A stretch of DNA of 64,000 bases from Moheibacter sediminis (lineage in GTDB: Bacteria > Bacteroidota > Bacteroidia > Flavobacteriales > Weeksellaceae), in contig NZ_FWXS01000005.1 in NCBI RefSeq assembly GCF_900176425.1, positions 124,001 to 188,000 on the forward strand, given 5' to 3'. Both the position numbers and the translations under genes were made by a program. Below the pieces are notes generated by a model. That model was not told the origin of the DNA. It saw nothing but the letters and a program-made list of their open reading frames with translations, and made no database searches. The first letter of the stretch is position 1. Every line of letters begins with the position of its first letter. Of this stretch, positions 29,713-37,983 are shown one piece after another.

Positions 29713-30390
29713 TTATTGAAACCTATACCCAACTCCACTTTCTGTGATGATGTGCTGGGGTTGGTTTGGGTTTTCTTCTATCTTTTTGCGAAGCTGCCCG
29801 ATGAAGACTCTCAGGTATTGCGTTTCGGTTTGGTATCCAATGCCCCAGATTTCTTTGAGGATGAACTGATGCGTCAAAACCCTCCCTTCATTTTTTGCAA
29901 GAAGTGCGAGTAGGTTGTATTCGGTTGAAGTTAATTTCAAAACTTCATCATTTTGTTTTGCGAGGCGGGCTGCAAGATCAATTTCTAAGTTTCCTGTGAT
30001 GATTTTAGGGTTGTCTTCTTCTGTATTGTTTCGACGGATGGCAGAGCGGATTCGCGCGAGCAATTCACCAACACGAAAGGGTTTCGTAAGGTAATCTGTC
30101 GCACCATTATCCAATGCGGTGATGATGTCTTCTTCTTTATTCTGAACTGACAAAATGATGATTGCTTTATGGTACCATTCGCGTAATTCTTTCAAAAGCT
30201 GATGGCCGTTCATATCAGGCAATCCCAAATCGAGCAAAATCATATCGGGCGAATGTGCCGAAGCCTGCAGCAAACCTTCTTTTGCTGTACTTGCCTGAAT
30301 CACTTTATAGTCATTGCTTTCCAGGTTGATTTCAAGTAGTTTACGTATTTGAGGTTCATCTTCTATGATGAGTATTTCAGCTTTATTCAT
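29713..30390 (-). CDS. kdpE: OmpR/KdpE-type response regulator
   Basis: 225 residues. Receiver domain (ILIIEDEPQIRKLLEINLES; phospho-Asp in MILLDLGLPDMNG; DYLTKPF) and a winged-helix OmpR-type DNA-binding domain (LKLTSTEYNLLALLAKNEGR, HIITESGVGYRFQ). The combination and its partner kinase fit KdpE, the regulator of potassium uptake. Its start overlaps the stop of the kinase gene by 8 bp, so the two are translationally coupled. No kdpFABC genes are present here; the gene symbol is by similarity only. Confidence 0.8.
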   Translation of the reverse strand: MNKAEILIIEDEPQIRKLLEINLESNDYKVIQASTAKEGLLQASAHSPDMILLDLGLPDMNGHQLLKELREWYHKAIIILSVQNKEEDIITALDNGATDYLTKPFRVGELLARIRSAIRRNNTEEDNPKIITGNLEIDLAARLAKQNDEVLKLTSTEYNLLALLAKNEGRVLTHQFILKEIWGIGYQTETQYLRVFIGQLRKKIEENPNQPQHIITESGVGYRFQ

Positions 30391-31453
30391 TCTTTAAATT
30401 CTTTAAATAAGAAGTTTCACAAGGGATTTTGATGGTGAAATGGGCTCCGCCAGAAGGGTTGTTTTCTAATATGATGGTTCCGTCGTGTGCTTCTGTAAAA
30501 CCTTTGGCAATGGAAAGTCCCAGTCCCGTTCCTCCGGTTTTGGAATTGGGAAGGCGGTAAAATTTTTCAAAAACTTTGTCTATTTTATCTTCGGGAAAAC
30601 CGTTGCCATTGTCAATTATTTCTAATATCAAATGGTCGTTTTCTTCTTTGACTTTGATATGGATTGTGCTTCCTGAAGGTGTGTAATTGACGGCGTTTTG
30701 GACGAGACCGTGGATGATTTGTTCCATGAGCCCCATGTCTATTTTGAAATAGGGGAGGTTTTCATCGGGATTGAACTGGATGTTGTGGTTGTCTGAATTG
30801 GTAATTTTATTTAGGTTTAAGTAAATCAGTTCGTTGATGTCCGTCCAGTCTTTTTTGAGTTGAAAATTTCCAGTTTCAAGGCGGCTCATGCTGAGGAGGT
30901 TTTCTACCTGACCATTTAATCTGAAGCTTGCTTCCTGTATTTCGGTGAGTAGTTCTTCTTTGTATTTCTCGGGGAGGTTGATTTTGTTTTCTTTGAGAGT
31001 ATCGACGGAACCGATGATGGTCGTGATGGGAATCCTCAGCTCATGTGAAAGGGAATTGAGCAAAGTATTGTAGAGTTTGATGGTGTTTTCTTTTTCTTCT
31101 TTTTCGAGCAGGTTTTTTTCTTGTTTTCGGATGCGGTTGGTAAAGACTGCGTTAAGCAAGGCTATGAGAAGGTAAATGATGAAAAGAAGTGTGTTCTCGG
31201 CATTGTCTATCTTGTAATGGAATGTGGGTTCGATGAAGAATATATTGAGTATCAAAGCGCTCAAAACTGCGGCGATGATGACGGGAAATACATCAAACAA
31301 TATGGCTAAAATAGATACTGCTAGGAATAACAGTAAAGCGACTATGCGGTAGTCGATGATGTCCCTCAAAAAATAACATACTGCCGACAGAATGCCTATG
31401 ATGAGTATGCTGAGCAGGTATTGGTTTTGTTTTTTGAGTTTGGTGAGGAGCAT
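30383..31453 (-). CDS. Short KdpD-like sensor histidine kinase
   Basis: 356 residues. Four membrane segments in the first ~105 residues form a DUF4118-like sensor (YLLSILIIGILSAVCYFLRD and following), then HisKA with SLSHELRIPITTI and a HATPase with N, G1 and G2 boxes (GLVQNAVNYTPS, DNGNGFPEDKI, GGTGLGLSIAKG). It lacks the N-terminal KdpD and Usp-like cytoplasmic domains of full-length KdpD, which normally exceeds 800 residues. It pairs with the overlapping KdpE-like regulator. A role in K+ or turgor sensing is inferred, and the nearby kup makes it plausible. Confidence 0.78.
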   Translation of the reverse strand: MLLTKLKKQNQYLLSILIIGILSAVCYFLRDIIDYRIVALLLFLAVSILAILFDVFPVIIAAVLSALILNIFFIEPTFHYKIDNAENTLLFIIYLLIALLNAVFTNRIRKQEKNLLEKEEKENTIKLYNTLLNSLSHELRIPITTIIGSVDTLKENKINLPEKYKEELLTEIQEASFRLNGQVENLLSMSRLETGNFQLKKDWTDINELIYLNLNKITNSDNHNIQFNPDENLPYFKIDMGLMEQIIHGLVQNAVNYTPSGSTIHIKVKEENDHLILEIIDNGNGFPEDKIDKVFEKFYRLPNSKTGGTGLGLSIAKGFTEAHDGTIILENNPSGGAHFTIKIPCETSYLKNLKNE

Positions 31454-31473
31454 TGTTTTGCTTTTTGTTTGAA

Positions 31474-31481
31474 CAAAGTTA
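31474..31481 (-). promoter_or_regulatory. Candidate -7 box (TAACTTTG) for the kdpD/E-like pair
   Basis: A minus-strand TAnnTTTG match 20 nt upstream of the kinase ATG; no -33 TTTG at the right spacing. Confidence 0.35.
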
Positions 31482-31696
31482 AGTGAAAGTTGTGGCTTTT
31501 AAATTATGAATTTTCCATTTCTAATTATGATAAAGATGAATAAAAGTGAAAAGTTGAAAAATTTGGTTTCGTAAATCATCAATGTTTATTTTTATGTTGT
31601 GATATAATGAAACTGCCTTTTGATAGATCTGTTTGCGAAGAATTGGGTCCAGCTTTCTTTTTACGTTTTTTAATAGTTATATCCTTATTTAAGTAG

Positions 31697-31704
31697 TACA
31701 TTTG
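31697..31704 (+). promoter_or_regulatory. Candidate -7 box (TACATTTG) for the GT14 gene
   Basis: A plus-strand TAnnTTTG match. It covers the upstream TTG start of the ORF (31702), which supports ATG 31768 as the real start. Confidence 0.4.
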
Positions 31705-31767
31705 AGAAAATGCACATTTTCACTTCTAATTATAAGTGTAGCGGCAGTTATAATCAAAAAAGATTTT

Positions 31768-32775
31768 ATGAAAAATTTATTGAGTGCTTCGGCACCTAAG
31801 GGGCTTCTCCAAAGAGAATCTGCACCCAAAATCATCAATATTGCTTATTTGATATTGGTACACAGACTTCCTGAACAATTCAAAAGAATGTTCAAAGCGG
31901 TTTATCATCCCGATAATTTTTATCTAATCCACATTGATAAAAAAGCAAATGAGGAAATAGGAGAAGAAATTACTGATTTTCTTTCCCCTTATTCAAATGT
32001 ATTTATCCAAGATAGCCAAAAAGTAGTCTGGGGCGGTTATAGTATGGTTCAAGCAGAGTTGGATGGAATGAAACATTTGCTGAATTTGGGTGTGGAGTGG
32101 GATTATTTCATCAACCTTAGCGGACAGGACTATCCACTCAAGTCACAAGCGATCATTCGTCATTTTTTGACAGAAAATAATGGAAAAAGTTACATCAAAA
32201 TTGCGGATCAGGAGCTGGTAAGACCTGAAACGATGAACCGCATTGAAAATCATTTTGAGGAATTGGAAGAGAATATTTCTCTTGAGACGCACACAAGAGA
32301 TTTCATGAAAGATGTGACGCCTTACATCGGAGGGCAGTGGATGATACTTACACGTAATTGCTGTGAATTCATTTGTAACAGTGATGAGGTTAAAAGGTTT
32401 GAGAATTATTATGTAAATACTTTGATTGCAGATGAATCTTTTTTCCAAACGGTGTTGATGAATACTTCATATGACGGAATATTGGTGGATGATGACAAAA
32501 GAGCAATTATCTGGATCCCGGATGGGGATATTAAATTGCGCCCTAAAACTTTTACGAAAACAGATTTTGCATTTCTTCATTTAGGAGAAAATATTTTTGC
32601 GCGAAAATTTGATGACAATGTGGATAACGAAATCATCAATGACATGAAAAGTTATTACCATGCTCCTTTTAACCCTTCAGAGAAAAAGTTTTCTATAGCC
32701 AAACAGTTACTAAAATCTGAATTTGGAATGAATAGTGACGGAAAAGAGATTGAACTTGATAAAGTAATTTTATAA
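31768..32775 (+). CDS. Core-2/I-branching beta-1,6-N-acetylglucosaminyltransferase-like (GT14)
   Basis: 335 residues from ATG 31768. GT14-family features: ILVHRLPEQFKRMFKAVYHP, FYLIHIDKKAN, VWGGYSMVQAELDGMKHLL, FINLSGQDYPLKS, GGQWMILTRNCCEF and ADESFFQTVLMNT. The fold is GT-A, without the DxD motif usual in many GT-A enzymes; the 'I-branching' fold is metal-independent. In bacteria the acceptor is unknown, perhaps a glycoprotein or surface polysaccharide. It has no signal sequence or membrane anchor, so the acceptor would be cytoplasmic. It is flanked by a candidate promoter and a terminator. Confidence 0.82.
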   Translation: MKNLLSASAPKGLLQRESAPKIINIAYLILVHRLPEQFKRMFKAVYHPDNFYLIHIDKKANEEIGEEITDFLSPYSNVFIQDSQKVVWGGYSMVQAELDGMKHLLNLGVEWDYFINLSGQDYPLKSQAIIRHFLTENNGKSYIKIADQELVRPETMNRIENHFEELEENISLETHTRDFMKDVTPYIGGQWMILTRNCCEFICNSDEVKRFENYYVNTLIADESFFQTVLMNTSYDGILVDDDKRAIIWIPDGDIKLRPKTFTKTDFAFLHLGENIFARKFDDNVDNEIINDMKSYYHAPFNPSEKKFSIAKQLLKSEFGMNSDGKEIELDKVIL

Positions 32776-33071
32776 AAAAAGCTACCATCAAAAGACAAAA
32801 GTTAATTTGGTGCTGGAATCCACGAATTCAAAGAAATAAATGCTTCACGCTTCCCAAATAAACAATAATGAGAAAATAAAACTCTCGCAGAATTCTAAAT
32901 TTTGAGAGAGTTTTCTAATTATCATCCTGAGATTATAGAAGCAATTTCCATTTCGTAAGAACACTCATCACATAGACTCAAATTATTCTTTTTCCCAAAG
33001 TCTTTTCTTTTAAAATTTGCACAAACTATAAAGCTAACGTATTTTTAACGCCACTTAAATAATTTAGAGAG
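32776..33071. other. 296-bp intergenic region after the GT14 gene
   Basis: Holds the terminator hairpin at 32878-32914; otherwise AT-rich with no gene. The promoter for the downstream kinase-formyltransferase pair must lie in the last ~150 bp, but none was recognised. Confidence 0.4.
32878..32914 (+). terminator. Rho-independent terminator of the GT14 gene
   Basis: Stem arms aaaactctc (32878-32886) and gagagtttt (32906-32914) with an extra inner pairing (agaattct), ending in a T run, about 100 nt after the GT14 stop. Confidence 0.65.
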
Positions 33072-33929
33072 ATGATTGCAATTGCAGATAGCGGATCGAC
33101 GAAAACGGATTGGGTAATTTTAGACAATAACAAGAATGAATTGTTCAGAACCAATACGATTGGTTTTAACCCTTACCACATCAAATCGGACGCGATTAAT
33201 GAAGAAATGAATAAAAATGAGGAGCTGAAAAAGGTTGCATCTCAAATCACAAATGTTTATTTCTACGGTGCCGGCTGCTCTGCCGATTTCCTTAAACAAA
33301 TTGTAAAAGATGGCTTTGTCGATTTCTTTACGAATGCTGACGTTTTGATTGACCATGATTTACTGGCTGCTTGTTATGCGGTTTACAGAGGGAAACCTGC
33401 GATTGTCTGTATTTTGGGAACAGGTTCCAATGCCTGCTATTTCGACGGTGAAAAAGTAAGTGAAGCGACGCCTTCACTGGCTTATATACTTGGGGATGAA
33501 GGAAGTGGAAACCATATGGGTAAAAAATTGCTTCATGCTTATTTCTCTAAAAAAATGCCTAAACATCTGGCGGATAAGTTTACTGAAACTTATAATCTCA
33601 CCATCAGCGAGCTAAATGTAAATGTTTACCAAAAACCACTGGCAAATGCCTATTTGGCTTCGTTCAGTAAATTTGTTCACGAACATAAGGAAGAGCCGTT
33701 TTTCCAAAATTTAGTTTACGACTGTATGCGCGAATTCTTTGATAATCAGGTTTTGCCACACTCTGAAGCACGTTTTTCGGAGGTAAATTTCATAGGTTCG
33801 GTTGCTCATTATTACGAAGAAATCATTCGCGCTGCTGCTGCTGAAATGCATTTGGAAGTAGGACAAATCGTAAGAAAACCTATCGACAACGTCGTTGAAT
33901 ACCACAAAAAATACATTTTAAGTAAATGA
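33072..33929 (+). CDS. BadF/BadG/BcrA/BcrD-type sugar-kinase-fold ATPase
   Basis: 285 residues of the ASKHA fold. The N-terminal phosphate-1 loop ADSGSTKTDWVI is classic for N-acetylglucosamine kinase-like BadF proteins; VCILGTGSNACYF is phosphate-2 and LGDEGSGNHMGKKLL follows. This points to a kinase for an amino sugar rather than a reductase activator. The next gene starts at 33926 inside the stop (ATGA overlap), so the two are translationally coupled. Substrate is not proven. Confidence 0.85.
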   Translation: MIAIADSGSTKTDWVILDNNKNELFRTNTIGFNPYHIKSDAINEEMNKNEELKKVASQITNVYFYGAGCSADFLKQIVKDGFVDFFTNADVLIDHDLLAACYAVYRGKPAIVCILGTGSNACYFDGEKVSEATPSLAYILGDEGSGNHMGKKLLHAYFSKKMPKHLADKFTETYNLTISELNVNVYQKPLANAYLASFSKFVHEHKEEPFFQNLVYDCMREFFDNQVLPHSEARFSEVNFIGSVAHYYEEIIRAAAAEMHLEVGQIVRKPIDNVVEYHKKYILSK

Positions 33930-34621
33930 ATCAACCTGATATAGTTGTCATTTCATACAACACGCCGCACAGAAAAACGCAGGATGTTTTGTTTCAATTA
34001 AAAGTGAAAGGATACCAGAACGTGACCGTTTTGGCTTTGCCGTTTGTTTTTAGAGAAAATCCTTTCAAACCGATTTATGCGCATCGTCCTTCGACGGCGG
34101 TAGATGTGAGTCCGGAAATTCTGTGTGAAAGGTTTTTGTATAGATTTAAAACTGTAAATGCGGATGAAATTCATCCATATCTGAATGAAAATCCTAATGA
34201 TTTTGTATTAATTACTGGTGCCGGACTGCTTCCTGATGAATTAGTAGAAAATCATAAACTGATCAATTCTCATCCGGGATGGCTGCCAAAAGTGCGTGGT
34301 TTGGATTCACTGAAATGGGCGATTCACAAAAAACAAACGTTGGGCGTAACTTGTCATTATGTGGATTCTGAAGCAGATGCAGGTTTTTTGATTGAACAGA
34401 GAGAAGTTCCGGTTTATGCGAATGATACTTTTCATTCTGTTGCTTACAGACAATATGAAATCGAAATTGATATGCTGGTCAACAGCATCGAAGTGATTCC
34501 GTCCCGGACAGAATTTACTTCGTTGAGTACTACAGAATTTGAAGCTACGCGCCGAATGCCGAAATCTATCGAAGAAAATCTAATGCAGGAATTTGAAGTT
34601 TATAAGGAAGAATTTTGCTAA
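33926..34621 (+). CDS. Formyltransferase-fold protein coupled to the kinase
   Basis: 231 residues. The C-terminal half carries the formyltransferase core of PurN/Fmt/sugar N-formyltransferases: INSHPGWLPKVRGLDSLKWA (catalytic Asn and His), then LGVTCHYVDSEADAGFLIEQ (catalytic Asp and the following beta strand). The N-terminal ~100 residues are a Rossmann-like half. Close to an amino-sugar kinase, it may formylate a sugar or a small amine, using 10-formyl-tetrahydrofolate. It is not the housekeeping PurN or Fmt by sequence. The ATGA overlap implies coupled translation with the upstream kinase. Confidence 0.75.
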   Translation: MNQPDIVVISYNTPHRKTQDVLFQLKVKGYQNVTVLALPFVFRENPFKPIYAHRPSTAVDVSPEILCERFLYRFKTVNADEIHPYLNENPNDFVLITGAGLLPDELVENHKLINSHPGWLPKVRGLDSLKWAIHKKQTLGVTCHYVDSEADAGFLIEQREVPVYANDTFHSVAYRQYEIEIDMLVNSIEVIPSRTEFTSLSTTEFEATRRMPKSIEENLMQEFEVYKEEFC

Positions 34622-34623
34622 AA

Positions 34624-34693
34624 TGTCATTTCGAAGAATGAGAAATCTCTAATAAAGAGATTCTTCATTTCATTACATTTCACTCAGAATGAT
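34624..34693. repeat. Inverted pair of TGTCATT-type repeats (copies C and C')
   Basis: Left arm TGTCATTTCGAAGAATGAG (34624 on) and the right arm, complementary and reversed, ending at 34693 (minus-strand start ATCATTCTGAGTGAAATG). They fold into an imperfect hairpin with core stem aatctct/agagatt and a 5-nt loop. It lies between the convergent formyltransferase-fold gene and the lipoprotein gene, so a bidirectional terminator role is plausible. Confidence 0.6.
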
Positions 34694-34708
34694 ATTCAGA
34701 AAATATAA

Positions 34709-35065
34709 TTACCTTGTTTCCAAAACTTCTTTTACGACCATTCTGATTTCGTCTCCCATTTTAAAGGTTTCTCCGCGGAAACCTACATTCTCTCCTACTT
34801 CAAACTTTCGGTATTGCGCATGGTTTTCACCAAGATTTGGGATGCTGATAACAGCTGTATAACTGATTCCTTTGTTATTGGTGAGTTTTATTGTCTGTCC
34901 GTCTTTTTCTTGCGTAACTTCCGTAATAATTCCTGAAATACCTGTGATTCCACCTTCCCAAACTTCTGCGTTTTCAGTTGTTTCAGCTACTACTTTGTTT
35001 GTTTTACAAGAAGTTAAAACTAACGAGAATACTATTACGGTGGATATAAAAATTGATTTTTTCAT
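34709..35065 (-). CDS. Small predicted lipoprotein, unknown function
   Basis: 118 residues from ATG 35065. A lipoprotein signal peptide (MKKSIFISTVIVFSLVLTSC, lipobox LTSC) is followed by a beta-rich domain with GITGISGIITEVTQEKDGQT and GENVGFRGETFKMG, possibly an OB-like barrel. It is not recognised as a named family. The signal-peptidase-like gene ends 11 bp upstream (35076), so the two are likely in one transcript. Confidence 0.75.
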   Translation of the reverse strand: MKKSIFISTVIVFSLVLTSCKTNKVVAETTENAEVWEGGITGISGIITEVTQEKDGQTIKLTNNKGISYTAVISIPNLGENHAQYRKFEVGENVGFRGETFKMGDEIRMVVKEVLETR

Positions 35066-35075
35066 AACTTTTAAT

Positions 35076-35741
35076 TTATTGCTTACCAATAACCACTCCA
35101 ATTAAATCAGATTTATTTATAAAACCAATGTATCTGGAATCATAGCTTTGGTTACGGTTATCCCCAATTACAAATAATTTATCCTTAGGTACGATGACCG
35201 GACCAAAATTATCCTGACTCCAGGATTCATTAAATACTGAACTTATGAATTCATCCGCTGTATTAAATAAATATATTTTGGAATAAAGCTTCTCATTTAA
35301 TTCTTTATGATTTATATGAACCAAGAATCTATTATTTTCAATTTCAGTAAAATCATATTGAGACTTTACAAGATTTTTTTCAAGCCAGCTCTTATGTCTT
35401 CCATCAACTAAATATGCATGATTTAAAGTAAGTTTATCATCAACGAGGGAATCATTTACATGTAGAAATCCACTGATGATTTCAATTTTGTCTCCTTCTA
35501 TTCCACAAAGTCTCTGTACCCAAACCTCCTTGACTGAATCGTTTCTTTCATGAAGTATTAATTTATATTTGGAAGGTTCTATCCAGTTAGAAGCAAATAC
35601 AAAAGAGTTCACCTTTATATTGGGCTCATTTCCCCCTGTTGGTACCAAATAATATTGAATACTTCCTGTCAGCTTTGCTACAATAAGAAGTATAAAAATA
35701 ACTGTTCCGATTATACCTGTTATTTTTAATAGTTTGCCCAT
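35076..35741 (-). CDS. Signal-peptidase-I-like (S26) protein lacking catalytic Ser and Lys
   Basis: 221 residues, one N-terminal membrane segment (ITGIIGTVIFILLIVAKL), then an S26 fold: VPTGGNEPNIKVNSFVFASN (box B), EVWVQRLCGIEGDKIEI (box D), and VIGDNRNQSYDSRYIG (box E, intact). In active enzymes box B reads SGSMEPT and box D has Lys before Arg. Here Gly37 replaces the nucleophile Ser and Gln76 replaces the general-base Lys; both codons were re-read from the DNA (35631-35633 and 35514-35516). It is therefore very unlikely to cleave signal peptides; a binding or decoy role is inferred. Confidence 0.78.
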   Translation of the reverse strand: MGKLLKITGIIGTVIFILLIVAKLTGSIQYYLVPTGGNEPNIKVNSFVFASNWIEPSKYKLILHERNDSVKEVWVQRLCGIEGDKIEIISGFLHVNDSLVDDKLTLNHAYLVDGRHKSWLEKNLVKSQYDFTEIENNRFLVHINHKELNEKLYSKIYLFNTADEFISSVFNESWSQDNFGPVIVPKDKLFVIGDNRNQSYDSRYIGFINKSDLIGVVIGKQ

Positions 35742-35841
35742 ATATTTATCTCAAAAACAGTTTAAAGATAATTTTTTTTCTAAAAAGTGTAACATTCATT
35801 AATTTGCTTTCGTCTTTAGTATGAAATAAGATTTCAGAGCT

Positions 35842-36375
35842 TTGAAAATTTTTAATTTAAATAGTGAACAACAATTAATCAGTCAATGTCAGAAGGGCGA
35901 TACAAAAGCCCAGATGACTTTGTACAAAAAATATTCACGAGCGATGTATCAGGTAAGCAGAAATATAATCAAAGATGATATGAGAGCCGAGGAAGCGATG
36001 CAGGACGGATTTTTGTCAGCTTTTGAAAAGTTGGGTGAATTCAAAGCCGAAGTAACTTTCGGTGCATGGCTTAAAAAAATCGTGGTCAACAAATCGCTTG
36101 ATTATCTGAAAAAAGACAAATTGTACGACAAAACGGAATCGGCTGATAATTTGAAATTAATCGATGATGAAATTGAAGTAGATCTGACAGAAAAAATCGA
36201 TGCGGTGAAAAAAGCCATGAACGAATTGCCGGAAAATTACAGAATCATCCTTTCGCTTTATTATTTGGAAGGATATGACCACGAAGAAATTTCGGAAATA
36301 TTGGAAATGAGCTACGCCAATTCACGAACCATGCTCACAAGAGCAAAAAGCAAATTAGCAACCTTATTAAACTAA
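35842..36375 (+). CDS. ECF-type RNA polymerase sigma factor
   Basis: 177 residues with sigma-2 (YKKYSRAMYQVSRNIIKDDM, then AEEAMQDGFLSAFEKLGEF) and sigma-4 (ALNELPENYRIILSLYYLEG, then DHEEISEILEMSYANSRTML) regions. The start is TTG 35842, as there is no in-frame ATG before the conserved region. It is cotranscribed with a predicted anti-sigma factor (4-bp gap) and two surface-protein genes, the usual arrangement for Bacteroidota cell-envelope ECF units. Confidence 0.88.
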   Translation: MKIFNLNSEQQLISQCQKGDTKAQMTLYKKYSRAMYQVSRNIIKDDMRAEEAMQDGFLSAFEKLGEFKAEVTFGAWLKKIVVNKSLDYLKKDKLYDKTESADNLKLIDDEIEVDLTEKIDAVKKAMNELPENYRIILSLYYLEGYDHEEISEILEMSYANSRTMLTRAKSKLATLLN

Positions 36376-36378
36376 ACG

Positions 36379-36936
36379 ATGATGGAAGATAAATGGAAAG
36401 AATTTTTTGAGAAAAGCAAACTTCAGTTTCGGAACGAATTTGAATTGCCGAAAGGACACGAAGAAAGATTTTTGCAGAAATTAAATGAGCAAGAATCCAC
36501 AAAGAAAAAAGTGACCATCAATTACTGGAAGATAGCCGCAGTGCTCATTCCGATATGCATGTTGTCTATTTATTTCGTGTTGGAATTTGATTCAGAATCC
36601 AAGCCAACCCAAGTAAACCTTGCGGATTATTCGCCGGAGTTGGGTGAAGCAGAAAATTATTTCGCTTACATGATCAAAGAAAAAGTAAAAGAAGTAAAAG
36701 CATTGGAAAATCCGGAAAATAAAAAGCTGGTTGACCATTCGCTCAATGAGCTGGATGCTTTACAGAAAAATTATACACAATTATTGAAAGACCTGAAACA
36801 AAGCGGTGGAAATCCGCAAGTTATAAAATCGGTAATGACCAACCTTCAGCTGCAGATCGAAGTTTTGGAATCGGTACTAAACCAAATTGAAATCAAACAA
36901 GAAATTAAACAAACTTCAGATGAAAACATATTTTAA
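36379..36936 (+). CDS. Predicted membrane anti-sigma factor
   Basis: 185 residues: a cytoplasmic head (MMEDKWKEFFEKSKLQF, LPKGHEERFLQKL), one membrane segment (IAAVLIPICMLSIYFVL), then a helical extracytoplasmic domain with coiled-coil character (KVKALENPENKKLVDHSLNE-like pattern). The identity rests on position between an ECF sigma factor and envelope-protein genes, and on topology; no conserved anti-sigma motif is obvious. The next gene begins within its last 17 bp. Confidence 0.68.
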   Translation: MMEDKWKEFFEKSKLQFRNEFELPKGHEERFLQKLNEQESTKKKVTINYWKIAAVLIPICMLSIYFVLEFDSESKPTQVNLADYSPELGEAENYFAYMIKEKVKEVKALENPENKKLVDHSLNELDALQKNYTQLLKDLKQSGGNPQVIKSVMTNLQLQIEVLESVLNQIEIKQEIKQTSDENIF

Positions 36937-37963
36937 CATATTCGCATTCCTTTTCCTTATCAGCCAAAGCTTACTGGCAAACGAAAGTCCTGTTGTAGAA
37001 GAAGTAAAAGTTTTAGAGAAAACTTACAATGTCAATTCCAATGCAAATCTCAACATCAACAATAAATACGGAAATGTCACGATGACCACCTGGGACAAAA
37101 ACGTAATTGAAATCCGCGTCGAAATCAAAGTGGACGGAAGAGATAATAATGCAGTAAAGGAAAAACTGAACAGCATCACAGTAGATTTTAGCGGAAACTT
37201 ATCCAATGTTTCAGCCATTACCAAAATCAATAATATAAAAGGAGGAAAGAAAACCAACATTTCCATTCACTATTCAGTTAAATTACCCAAAACCAATAGT
37301 ATAGAATTACGAAATCAATACGGTAATTTATTTTTGGATGAATTAAAAGGTTCTTCTAATATCAATGTTGACTATGGAAATATTACAATTGGAAAACTGC
37401 ATAATGCGCTCAATAATATAAATTTAGACTACGTGACAAGCGCTAAAATTGATTATGTAAAATCTGCAGTTGTCAACATAGATTATAGCAAACTCGAAAT
37501 CAACAAAGCCGAGGTTTTGACGCTGAACGCGGATTATACAGACGTTACTTTGGGCGATGTAAATGACCTGATTAACAATATGGATTATGGAAATCTAAGT
37601 GCAACTAAACTTGATAAAGTCTCTAATACAGCAGATTATACAAATATAAAAATCGGAACACTGACACATTCATTTGTATCATCAGGAGATTATGGCGCAA
37701 TTTCCATCCAACGTGTGAGCAAAGGATTTGACAAAATAATCATTAATTCAGATTATTCGGGAGTGAATATAGGAATTGACGGTTCCGCAGGATATTCAAT
37801 CATTGCAAATATGCAATACGGCGACTTAAAATATCCGTCTAATGTAACCATGAGCAAAAAAATCATCAAAAACAGCAGCAGTTATTATGAAGGAAAAACT
37901 GCAAATGCAACGGGTTCTATCGAAATTAAAATGAGCTATGGCGGTGCAAAAATCAGTAATTAA
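36920..37963 (+). CDS. Exported adhesin-like beta-solenoid protein (DUF4097-like)
   Basis: 347 residues from ATG 36920. Signal peptide MKTYFNIFAFLFLISQSLLA. The mature part is a series of short beta-strand repeats with the recurrent pattern (N/D)YG(N/D)(I/V/L)xx and DYTNIKIG, NADYTDVTLG, NMDYGNLSAT, resembling putative auto-transporter/adhesin-type DUF4097 domains. Probably periplasmic or surface-exposed. Cotranscribed with the ECF unit, so it may be part of the response it governs. An earlier in-frame ATG at 36887 is rejected because it lacks a signal. Confidence 0.8.
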   Translation: MKTYFNIFAFLFLISQSLLANESPVVEEVKVLEKTYNVNSNANLNINNKYGNVTMTTWDKNVIEIRVEIKVDGRDNNAVKEKLNSITVDFSGNLSNVSAITKINNIKGGKKTNISIHYSVKLPKTNSIELRNQYGNLFLDELKGSSNINVDYGNITIGKLHNALNNINLDYVTSAKIDYVKSAVVNIDYSKLEINKAEVLTLNADYTDVTLGDVNDLINNMDYGNLSATKLDKVSNTADYTNIKIGTLTHSFVSSGDYGAISIQRVSKGFDKIIINSDYSGVNIGIDGSAGYSIIANMQYGDLKYPSNVTMSKKIIKNSSSYYEGKTANATGSIEIKMSYGGAKISN

Positions 37964-37983
37964 TAATCTAAAAAATAAATAAC

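Noticed and set aside
29707-29913. Plus-strand frame antisense to the response regulator
   Set aside because: A mirror of the strong minus-strand CDS with no independent support.
35076-35741. Active signal peptidase I
   Set aside because: Both catalytic Ser and Lys positions are substituted.
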